NCBI GenBank assembly: GCA_017506865.1
Contig: JAFCMP010000005.1
Span: forward strand, 248,001-312,000
Direction: 5' to 3'
Length of the DNA stretch: 64,000 bases
From: Tribonema minus
Lineage: Eukaryota > Sar > Xanthophyceae > Tribonematales > Tribonemataceae
In this document: positions 11,973 through 23,900 of the stretch, one piece after another
How positions within the stretch are numbered: position 1 is the first letter of the stretch
How the letters are laid out: each line of letters starts with the position of its first letter
Made by a program: the position numbers and the translations under genes
Notes under the pieces: model-generated
Database searches by the model: none
The model's input: the letters and a program-made list of their open reading frames with translations, nothing else
Told to the model about the DNA's origin: nothing

Positions 11973-14900
11973 CTATCTGGGCCCATACCCCTCCTGGCTA
12001 CTCGTGCCTTCCGTGATGCTCGACATGTTCGACATGGCCGCCATGTGCTGCTGCTGCTGCTGCTGCTGCAGCAGCTGCTGCTGCTGTTGGTGGTGGTGGT
12101 TGGACTGCAGCAGCAGCGCGTCAGACCAGGGGTGCCCGTGCTGCTGCAGCTGCTGCATGCCGCCGGCAACCCGCCCCAGGTGCGCCGCGAGCACCTGCGA
12201 GCTGTCGTCCGTCTGCGCCAGCATGCCGAGCGCTGCCTCCTCGCCAACAGCGACATCAAGCCCACCCCCCCAGTCACCTAAGGCCCCCCTGCCATAGCCC
12301 GGCGCTGACGACGACCGCAGTGAGTCCCCGAGCCGCTGCTGCTGCTGCGCGTGCAGCTGCTGCTGCGCGTGCAGCTGCTGCTGCAGCATTGCGGCGGGCG
12401 CGCCGCCGCCGCCGCCGCGGCCGCCCTGGACGGCTGCCGTCATGTACAGCTGCGCCGCCGCCGCTGCCGCCGCCTGCTGCTGCAGCAGGTTGTGGTTGAG
12501 CTGCTGGTGCTGGTGCTGGTGCTGCAGCAGCTGCTGCTGCTGCGCCATCGCGCCGTACTGTCCGCTGCCGCCGCCGGCCTGCGGGCTGCCGACGGCGTAG
12601 TACATGTGCCCTGCCGCGGGGTTGGTGCTGCGGCGGCGGCGCCGCCGCGACGGCGTTGCCCACGGCGACCCCGCAGCGCCGTGCAGCGATGTGCTCATCA
12701 TATCTGCGCCCGCAAATGGCCACTGCGCGCCCGCCATGAGCGTGGAGTTGGGCGTGTAGCTCTTGGCCACCGCGTCGCCGCCGGCGCCGGCGCGGTGCGG
12801 CGTGTGCTGGTCGTCCTGCTGCTGGTGGTACTGCTGCAGCTGGTTTGGGGGGGAAGGGGGGGGGAGGGGGGGCAAGGCGTTAGGCCAGGCTGCGAAGGGC
12901 ATCGCAAGCGCTGATTCTCTATGAAATGTGGAGTTGAACACGACGCTCTTGCTGTGGCAAATGACACTGCCACAGTATGGCGTGTGCGCCACTGGGCAGA
13001 GAAGAGTAGGCGAGGGTGGTGCTGAGCATCGAGCGCGCGCTACACGTAACTGCTGCATTGGCATGCTGTTAGCGTCCATGTCACACCTGCGCAGTCTTGC
13101 ATGTGCGTAGTCTTCCATGCCACAGACAAACATGAGACAAAACAACAGGCAACGCAGCATCATCGCCAGCCGCTTTCCCCCCACCTGCTGCCCCAAGAGG
13201 CTTCCGCCGCCGCCGCCCCCGCCGCCGCCCATGCTCCCGTCCACCCCAATCCCGTCGCCGCCGCCATCGCTGTCGCCAATCACCGACATCCCCCGATCGA
13301 TGTCAGCGCTCGACAAGTCGCCAAAGCCCACACACTGCGCGAGGTCACCCATGTCGAGCTGCGACACGCCGCCGCGGCCGCCGCCGCCATTGCCCGGCGT
13401 GCTAGGATAGCGCCCCGCCTTGGAGGTCCCGTTGACGCTGCGCTTGTGCATGCCCTCCGGGTCAAAACCGTCAGCAGCGCCGCTGCCACCGCCGCCGTAC
13501 TCAGGCCAGTTGCGCGCGCCGCCGCCGCCGCCGCCGCCGCTCATAAGTGCGTCAGCATCGCCGCCACTGCCGCTGCCGCCGCCGCCATCGTCCGCTAGCA
13601 CCTCCATAAAGAATGGGTCCCAGTCGGCAGCATCAGCCATGAAAGAGGAGTTGGGTGCGCCGCTGCCGCCACCGCCGCTGTCGAGGCGTGGTCGCAGCGG
13701 TGACGCTTCGCTGCCATATCCACCGCCGTTGCCGCGTTGCGCCGCCGCCACGCCGCCAGACATGCCGGAGCTGCCCGGCGATTCGATACGGCGGCGATGG
13801 CCGCCGCTGCGCTGCTGCTGCTGCTGCAGCTGCTGCTGGCGCAGCGTCGCGTGCTGCGGCGTCATCTGGCGCTGCTGCTGCTGCTGATGCTGCTGCGGCT
13901 GCTGCATGTGCTGCTGCTGCGGAGGCGGCGGCGGGTAGCCGTGCAGGTGCGCGCCAGAGTTGCTGAGCGATGACGCGAGGCCCCCCAGGGATCCCCCCCC
14001 CTGCTGCTGCTGCTGCTGCAGGCTGAAAGCGGAGCCCGGCGACAGCGGCAGCGCGCCCACGCCCCCCAGACTCCCCACCGGAAACCCCCCTGCAGACGCG
14101 GACAGGCCAGACAGGGGCGCGCCCGAACTGCGCCCCAGCCCCATCGCGGCCATGCGCTGCTGCTGCGAGCTGCTGAGGTAGTGCTGCTGCTGCTGCTGCT
14201 GCTGGTGCATGCGGTGCCGCGCCGGCGACGGCAGCATGCCCGGCGGCGCGTTGTGGTGGTAGTGGTGCGCCGCCATCATCGCCGCCGCGCCGCCGCCGCT
14301 GCCGCGGTGCCCGCGCATGCCCGGCCGCTGCAGCGCGAGCCCAAAGTCGGGCACCGCCGTCCCCGCATGCGAGTATGAGAAACTGTATGCGGACGGTGCG
14401 TTGTGGCCGCCCGCGTCGCCATCGACGCCGTCATCGAAGCTGCCGCCATTCCGGTGGTACGGCGCGCCGCCGAAGCTCTGCACGTCGCCGCCGCCGCCGC
14501 CGCCGCCGCCACCGTAAGCGCCGCTGCCGCCGCCGCCAGCGGCAGCGCCGTAGTACAGCGCCGGGCCCGCCGCGACCATCGTGCAGCCGAGCATGTCTGC
14601 CGGCACGTCGATGGGCTGGCTCATCAAGTCGCTCAGGCTGGAGCCGGTGGGTTGGAACGACTGCGGGTGCCCGCCGCCGCCACCGCCGCCGTTGCCACGT
14701 CGCGCGTGGTGGAAGACGCCGGCGGCGCCGCCGCGCGGTGCTGCTGCGTCCTGCGGCGCCGCGACGTCCATCGCCTGCAACTGCACGTGCGCCGCTGCCG
14801 CCGCCACCTGCTGCTGCTGCTGCTGGAGCAGCTGCGCCTGCGCCTGCTGCCGCCGCAGCAGCAGCTGCACGTGCGCCGCCTGCTGCTGCCCCAGCAGCTG

Positions 14901-17900
14901 CCGCTGCTGCTGCTGCTGCGCCACCGCCGCCGCCGCCGCGCCGCCGCCACCACCTGCCGCCGCCGCCGCCGCTGCCGCCGCCGCGGCCGCGTCCTGCTGC
15001 TGCTTGAAGCGCAGCCGCTCGAGGTGCTTGGCGAGGCGCTCGTTGATGAGCGTCGTGTCGACGGGCAGCGCGACAGCGCTCAGGTCGCGCGGCGCGGGCT
15101 CGCCCGTGATGAACGGGTGCGCGGCGGCCTGGCGCGGCGTCCAGCGCGCCCACGGCGACGTGGACAGGAGGCCGAGGCAGAAGTGCGTGAAGACGCGCCG
15201 CGCCTCGCGCTCCTCCTGCTCGCGCTGCGCCTGGAGGTCGGGCGGGGGGGGGAGGGAGGGGGGATGGTGGATGTCACGTGAGGGTGTCATGTGCATACAC
15301 TTGTGCAAACACATCTGAACATTTATTTATAGGTTTATTCGCACTTCCAGCATAAGCGTCAAGGCCCCGCCTCGCGCTCCTCCTGCTCGCGCTGCCATTG
15401 GGGGTGGGGGGGGAGGGGGGGGGGGGTGAGTGTGTGACATGCATACGTTTGTGCGCTTACAAGTACTTCAACGCATATACGTCAAAAGGCCGCGCCTTGA
15501 TTGTTTCCAGCTCGCGCTACGCCTGGGGGTGGGGGGCAAGGGTGTGTGTGTGTGTGTGAGGGTGTGGTGTGCATACATAAGGGTGCGATGCGCCCAAGAG
15601 CAGCGTCAAGACTGAAAGGCGGCAGTGGTGCGCCCAAGCAGGGGCGGAGGGGGACAAGGGGGGCGATCAACAAGCAAGCGGCGCCTTACAAGCAGGGGAG
15701 TTGCGGTGAAGCGGTAGCACGTGGCGCTCTCCAAGTGCCAGCTCTTGCTGCAAAATTGAGTACTTCAAGTACTTGAAGTGTCCACTCCCCTCACCTCGCG
15801 CTCCGCGGCGCCGGGGTTGGCGCCGCTGGTGCTCTGCCGCCGCCGCGGCATGGGGTAGCTCTTGATGATGTCGGGTATGTTGCTGTGCTTGAAGTACTTC
15901 TTGGTCACGGGCACCGCCGTGCTCGTGTCCCGCGCGTACTCCTCAGGGGTTTTGAGAACGTACCTGCAAGTGGGGGTGGTGGGGGGGGGGAGTGAGGGTT
16001 GGGGCGGAAGGGGAATTGAGCGGCTGCATTTCACTTGCTGAAGAAATATCGCCTTGCTGAGGAGGTATTGCATTAACAGCTCGCTGGTGCTCCACGACCT
16101 GAGCGCTGCTGCTACTGTCACTGTTCGCATTCATGGAAAGGGTACGGAGACACATTGCATACTGGGTATGAACTGCACTTGCTGGGCATGTATGCAGTTG
16201 CTGGGTAGGTATAGCAACTTCAAGTAGCTCACTGGTGCTCCACGACCTGAGCGCTGCCGCTGACGCCGTTGGCATCCATGGAGTGGGTATGGGCCTACAT
16301 TGCACACTGTGTATGCAATACACAAATAGGTATGTATTGCACATACTGAAGGTATTGCGCACTCCGTCAGCAGCTTACCGGTGCTCCACCGTCGGAGCGC
16401 TGCCGCTGTCGCCGTTGGCGTCCATGGCAGCGAGCCCCATGCCCGCCCCCCACGCCCCCTCCCCTGGCGGCCGCGTCACGACGCGCTCGCGCCGGAAGAA
16501 CTTGAGGGTGTCGCGGCCATTCTGCAGCATGAACTCGGGGGGCAGGCCCACCATCTCGACGATGCGAGATATCTGGCATGGGGAAAGGGAGGGGGGGGGG
16601 GGGGGGGGGGAATATGTGAAGGAGGCCATACGCGCATGTGATGTGGGGTGGGGTGATGATGGTGTGTGTGTGTGTATTGGGGGGCACGGCGGGGGGGGAT
16701 GAGAAGCCACGAAAGATATGTTAGTAAAGCTGGAGTCGACATCACAACTAGCAACGAGCGTCCAAGCGGGAAGCAGCGCGGCGTGAACTTCAACTCCTGA
16801 GGGAGCACGCTTGCCATCTCAGAGGTGAGAGGGCGCACATGGCAGGCGCCGTGCACAGTGGTCTTTGCACGTTCAGATTGCTTACATCATATAACAGGGG
16901 CAATATGCCAAGGCGAAACGTGCCGACCGGTATGAGAGTGTGACGTGCTGCGCATCGCCGAGGGATGCAGATGCGTGCACCTTGCACACACGGCCTGAAG
17001 CAGGGAGCAGGCGCACGACAGGGCCCGTGGTGCTGCGCGATGTGCAATGCTGCAAGAGCTACTGAACGCGGGAGCGTGTCGCCACAATCACCCCACGCAT
17101 GATTGCCATATACATGGATCCTGATGCAGACTACACTTCCAAGTGTTTTGAAGTTCAAACCAACTTCAAAGAGAACGTCAGCCGGAAATCCCCTGGCTGC
17201 ACACAGTACAGGAGTACACGTGTACTGCAAGGCAGGTAGGTACCTAGTCGTGATCGCTGACCCCCAGGGAGGATGGGCAGTCCAAGGATATCTCGAGGGA
17301 CATGCAGCCAAGGCTCCACATGGCGGCATTGCATGGCCGCCTGCTACCACATGACATATGCGCTTCGCACGCACCTGTGTTCACTTGCATCAATGCCAAG
17401 CCAGCACTTCATGACATCATCACCGTTCTATACGAAACGAATGCATACATGCCTACCTGGTTGTGATCGCTGGCGCCCGGGAAGATGGGCAGGCCCAGAA
17501 ACATCTCGAGGCACATGCATCCGAGGATCCACATGTCAATCGCGCCATCGTACAGATTTCATTCAATATATGCACCACGATACCAGCATCAGTTCAGGCC
17601 ACTGGGCATCCAGGTACGTATCAACTCTATCAACTTCAACATGTACACATCAACTTATCAGGAAACCTTTTTGTAAGTACCTGATTGTGGTCGCTGACCC
17701 CCGGAAATATGGGCAGCCCCAAAAACATCTCGAGGCACATGCAGCCGAGGCTCCACATGTCGATCGCGCCGTCGTACGGCAGCCCCAGCAGCACCTCCGG
17801 AGAGCGGTAGAAGCGCGACTGGATGTAGCTGTACATGGTGTTGCCCTCCCAGCACGCGGAGCCAAAGTCGATGAGCTTGATGGCGGCGGCGGGGCGCGCG

Positions 17901-20900
17901 CCGCCGCCGCCGCAGCCGCTGCCGCCGCCGCGGTGCAGCTTGCTGACCATGAGGACGTTCTCGGGCTTGAGGTCGCAGTGGATGACGTGCGCGGCTTCCA
18001 GCGCGGCGAGCGCCTCCAGCATCTGAGCGTTGTCACAAGGGGGGGGGGGCAGGGGGGGGGGGGGGGTGAAGTTGAAGTGTTCAGGTAGCACGCACTCAGA
18101 CTCAAAGGCCTTGCAGTATGGAAGCGAAGGTCGCAGTGTATGACGTGCGCCGACTCGAGCGGCGAGCGCCTCAGCAGCAGCAGCAGCAGCAGCAGCAGCG
18201 ATCAGAGATCGTGCGCAGGAGCAGCGACAGCAGCAGCGTCGGCAGCATGAGCAGCAGCGGCAGCAGCAGCAGCAGCAGCGACGGCAGCGGCAGCACAACA
18301 GCAGCCATCAGGAGTCGTGTTCGGGAGTGCGTGAGAGACGAGTCGCTGCGCGGTCCGACAAGTCCCGAGCAGTGTAGTGCATAGGGTTGGGGTTAGGATT
18401 AGGGTTAGTTGCAGGAGCCCCAATTGTTGCAGGTGGAGAACGGGAAACAGCGCGCACTCGCACCGCGCTGCATGCGCAAGGCGCCCGCCCGCGCACCATG
18501 GTGTGCACATCTGCACGGCATTCTGGTGCGACGCGCCGTGACAAAGCTTGCTGAGCACTGAGCTTGCGGAGCACTGAGCACGGGCATGTACGCATGTGTT
18601 GTCACCTAAAGCTCTACGATCTTTTGATTCATTTCCCATGTATACATTGCTGTCAGTCGGCTCGCCGCAGTACATGGGGGGGCATGCGCTGTCGCAGAGC
18701 AGCCAGGCCCTTCTCCCTTCTCAGCATCGTGCGTCCTGATGCTAATGCTGAAGTCGCACTGCACACAACGCAGAACAGCCGCGCGCCCTTGTAAAACGGG
18801 CACAGTCTCGCACGTGCGGAATCTGTATGGCGTGCGTATATGGCAGCAATTAGCATAGGTACAGTCTCTGCGTGTGACTGCACACTTTGCATTGCGTCAA
18901 TTCGCAACAAACTTCACGCCATCCGTTACTGGATTGACCAACTGAGATTTCTCATCCCCTAGGTCGTGCCCTGCAGTGATGGCAGTTGCAGTACAAGCGG
19001 AGACGCTCCAGCAGTTGAAGTGCGCACCTGCTTCGTGAAGGAGCGGATCATCGGCAGCGGCAGGCCGCGGAACTGGTTCGTCTTGAGCAGCTCGTAGATG
19101 TTGATGCTCAGCAGCTCAAAGACCAGGCACAGGTGGTTGTGCGCCGCAAATGAGTCCAGGAGGCGCACAATGTGGCGCGAGTTGTCAGGGTCAAAGGTGT
19201 CGTTCAGCAGGCGCGCCACCTGGGCGAAACGCCAGCAAGGGTGACAGTTACAAAGTGGCAACAGTCGCAGTGACAGGTGGTTGTGCGCCGCAAAGGAGTC
19301 GAGAAGGCGCACAATGTGGCGGGAGTTGTCGGGGTCAACGGTGTCGTTCAGCAGTCGCGTCACCTGACATGGCACAGAATATGCAGGGTGACTTTTACAG
19401 AGATGAAGATACGGCGCAGTGATTGCAGAGAATTGAGCAGACGCACGATGTGGCGCGAGTTGTCGAGGTCAAAGGTGTCGTTCAGCTGACGCGCCACCTG
19501 GCACACGAACGAGACATGCGGGGTGACAGTTACGGAAGTGTAACAGTCACAGCAACAGTCGTGACGGCAGTGTAACTGCAGAAAAGCGAGCAGGCGCTGG
19601 CGCGAGTTGTCGGGGTCGAAGGTATTGTTCAGCAGGCGCGCCACTTGGCACGGTGGCACGGGCGCGCGTGCAGGGGTGACAGTTACGGAAGTGTAACTGG
19701 TACTGCGGGGAGCACGGTGAGTGTTGTCCACCTGCCACAACATTAGTCGTGCACGCAACAAGTGCGAAAGTATAACAGTCGCAGGAGCAGGCGCACGATG
19801 TGGCCTGACATCTAATGGAGTCGAAGGTGTCATTCAATAGGCGCGCCACCTAACATGGCACAAAATACAAGGGTGACATTACAAAGATGGAGGATTGCGG
19901 TGATACAGAGAAATCGAGCAGGCGCACAACGAGGCGCTAGGTGTCAGGGCCAAAGGTGTCGTTCAGCATGCGCGCCACCTGGCATGCGGCGCGCGCGCGC
20001 GTGCTACAGAAAGTAACAGTAGTTGCACAACTTTTGTGTGACTGCTGGAAATAACATGTACGCATACGCAGCAGAATTGCAGCGTGTGACAGTCACACGT
20101 GGCGTGCGTGCCCGCGGGGTGCACTCACTCAGCGCTCTGGCACACCAGAGCACCTCGCCATGCGCCCAATCTTCACGCGCTTTGTTGGGCATTTTTTTTT
20201 TTTGCATGGACCACCCGACAGAGCACCGCTCCTACTCGCCCATACCTTGGCATCCACCCGCGCGCAGCATGCAGGCTTGGTCTTAACGACCTTCACCTTC
20301 AAACTTACATTTGACCTTCAACTTGCCGACTCGCGAAACCGGCTCAGCTCACCACACATCGACGCCAGCATGCATGCGGTACGCGCACCTGTTCTCGACT
20401 GCACATTATGTTGAACTTCACATTGAACTTTCTAACTCACCCGCGTCTCGACCTTGAGCTTGTTCTCGATAGCATATCATGTTGAAGTTCACACTGCAAT
20501 TTCCGACTCATATCTCGATGTCCGCCTCCATGCACTACGCGGGCTTGTTCTCGATATTGTGTTAAATGAACTTTGAAGATCAAGATGAAGTTTGCGGCTC
20601 ACCCGAATCTCTCTCCACTTGCGCGCGGTACGCGGGCTTGTTCTTGATGGCAGTGTGTCAAAGTTCACAATGAAATTTGAAGCTCAAAATGAAGTTTGCG
20701 GCTCTCCCGTATCTCAATGTCCCCCTGCGCGCGGTACGCAGGCTTGTTATTGACGGCAGAGTGTTCAAGTTCAAAGTAAAGTTTGACGTTCAAAATGAAG
20801 TTTGCGGCTCACCGGCATCTTGATGTCTGCGAGCGCGCGGTCGCAGGCTTATTCTTGACGGAGTGCGTTAAAGTTCAATTTGAAGTTGAAGTTTGCGGCT

Positions 20901-23900
20901 CACCCTTATCTCGATGTCCGCCTGCGCGCGGTACGCGGGCTTGTTCTTGACGACCTTCACCGCCACCACCTTACGCGTGTTCGTGTCCTGGCAGCGGAAC
21001 ACCTGGCCGAACGTCCCCTGCCCCAGCAGGTCCAGCACCACGTAGCGCGTCCCGGGTGCCTCCAGCTCGTCGTTGACGCAGCAGATTAGATTCTGCTCAG
21101 CGGCGACGAAAACATTTGAGAGGTAGCTCAGTAGTGCACTGTGCCATGAGCCGGCAAGAGGATTATAATTTGGGTCAAAGCGAGCTGGGGGGGGGGAGTA
21201 TGTAGGTAGCAGCCCTGCCCGAGCAGGTCCAGTGCCAAGCGCGTACCCGGCGCCTCCAGTTCGTCATTGATGCAGCAGATTAAATTCTGCGCGGCAACGA
21301 ATGAGTACCGGGGTAGCAGCGCTCTGTGCCGTGAGTCGCCACAGGGAGGGTTAGGCTTAGGGTTAGGATTTCATTTGGGGGGTATGTAGGTAGCAGCCCT
21401 GCCCCAGCAGGTCCAGCACCAGCGCGTCCTGGGTGCCGTTAACTCGTCGTTGACGCGTCAGATTAGATTCTGCGCGGCGACAAATAAATTATGGGGGCTT
21501 TGTAGGTGGTGCTGTGAGCAACACCAAGTGCGGGTTAGAGTTAGGTTCAGTTCAGGGTTAGAAGTAGATTGAGAGGTATGCAGGTAGCAGCAATGCCGTG
21601 CCATGAGTCGTAGGTTGAGCGCGGAGCGCGAACCATGGCTGTGCGCATCCGCAGCATACACCTCAAGTTTAACATGAGGGCGCCAGACTTACCTCTAACC
21701 CCCAACCAAAACCTCACCCTCACCCTAGGCTAGCTCACTGCTGGCTCCTCACGGCAGCGCTCACGGGGCAGTGAGGTGGTGTGCCAGAGAGCTACAAAAC
21801 ACTACGTGATGAAAAACGAATCGAAAAGATCGTTGAGCTCTAGGTGACAAGGGATGGTTAGCCGCAAGTGCCTTCCACCAATAACCGTGGTCGCCGCTGC
21901 TGCAGTCATTGGCCACGAGTCAAACAGTGCCACCATAACCACAGTAGGCAAAAAGACTTCTGTGTGCAAGCTTTTTAGCGTTCGAGGCATGGGTGTTCTT
22001 GATGCCGCCTGACGCGGAGCTGACGCGCGCCCAGTGCCTTCTCGCGCAACAACTCAAATGCACTGCATGCGGCGCAAGAACAGCAGCGCTGTCGGATGCC
22101 GCTGAGCGGCTCGAGCCAGACGACACTGACCAATGCTGCCACTCTAGCCCGAACCCTAGTGTCCACGTGCGATTCGCGCGGATGAACCGCTGCTTGATTG
22201 CGAGGTGGGCTGCACTGAGCCATGCTGATACCACCAGCGCTTCATGAACGCGTGACCATAGTCGTGCAGAGCGGTCCGCGAACACCAACTTCAACTTCAA
22301 CAGTCCAGTCCTCAACCTCAACAACTGCGAGTCGGACTACAATGAGCAATGCTACCACATCTAGCCCTTTACCCTAGTGCCCATGCATGGTTCGCGCAAA
22401 CAAACCACTACTTCAACATCTCAGGCGCGCGACCTTTGGCCTCCCGCCATTTGTGGACAACGCCCGCCAAGGGCATGTGCTCTCACCGTGCTGCATGACG
22501 TCACACTTTTAGATTGCCAGCTCGCCAATACGCCACTCGCATTTTAGGTTTGGGGTGAAAGTTGGCTCGCGCAGCGCACAACGCAGCATGCCACTGATGA
22601 CAGTGACTGGAGCCCATTCTGCTTTCAGTGCTCCGGGGGCGCAAAGTTGGCGCACGTACGCGGTCCTGCCTGTAACTGCCTGTAACTGTCTGCCGCAGCG
22701 CGCGCGCGCGTGCGTCGCGCGCGCGCCGCGCTGGTGGCGAAACAGCGGTGCACCCCTGCCGTACATCCCCTGCGTTAACAACAGCCCGATACCCGCTTCA
22801 TTGGTGCACGGGCACATGCATAGCGACATGCGGCGCGACGCCCGCTGACTGAGTTAGGGTTAGGGTAAGGGCCACTGACACACCCTGAATGACATTCAAG
22901 TACTTGTACACAATGCATACCATGATCTGATATGCATACCCTTGTATGATGCTACCTATCTATGTACAGCTGCTGATCTGCACCTCAGGCACCCACGCGC
23001 GCCTGAAATTCGAGCAGCGAGATGGCTTGACAGCCTTGACACTTGAGCGCATTGCAGCGCTTCAGGCAGTGAACAGCGGATCAACCGACCAGATCGCACC
23101 ACCAACAGCCAGTACTCTGAGTGCCATGACGCTTTTGCGCGCTCTGGCAAGCCCACCTGGGCTACCGGTGCATGCGACAGGCGGGTACACTGACAGTCGC
23201 GCTGATGGTCGCTGGGAGCAAGCCTTCAGTGCTCAGCGCTGCCCCCCCCCCCCCCTTCCTGTCTCCAAGACATGCCTCAATCTAGTGCAAGAAGAGCTCA
23301 GCTGCTCAGGCATGACCCACAGCCCGCAACACGGCTCGCCTGCTGCTATTGCTCAGCCGCCCTACAGAGTGTTCACTTACTGGCAGGCAGGGCCCCCAAA
23401 GCAACTGTCGCTGCAGCAACAGTTGCACACAATTCATCAGTCAGCGCTGTCACTGACGCGCTGCCGCACAGATGCCACAAGGTGGCGCAATGGTCGGGCC
23501 ATGAAGTGGCACCAATACTTGAAGTACACCGATAACAGTGTACTTCCATCAAGCGGCAGGGACCACGCCGCTCAGACCACCCCCACTTATTTCAACACAG
23601 CTTCTGAGGGCGCAGAGCCCATTGAACTTGTGTGAGACCAAGTATATGGTCATCCCATGTGTGATGCGGCTTGAGGTCATGATGCATGACTGATGCGGTC
23701 GTGGTCTGCCGCATTTCGCAACCGCTTTGTGTTTTTGTTTGTAAAGAAGGAGAGACCTTGCGCGAGCATGCACACCAAGCTTCGCCTCAGGTATGAATGA
23801 ACCATAAAACGGCAGCGACACTGCGAGCCCCCACGCCTCATAACCCTTCACGCCTAAGCGCCAGCGCACCTGCACGCGCCTGTCGCAGCGCGCCGACGAA

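Noticed and set aside
12300..15320. Plus-strand frames of up to 292 codons over the kinase tail
   Set aside because: Antisense of polyQ and polyG codons; composition is low-complexity only.
20235..21510. Considered a CRISPR-like array because of regular spacing
   Set aside because: The repeated part is kinase exon sequence, units vary in length and divergence, and the DNA is clearly eukaryotic.
22946..23635. 229-codon plus-strand open frame inside the first Yak1 intron
   Set aside because: No recognisable motifs, mixed composition and antisense to a well-supported intron; most likely chance.
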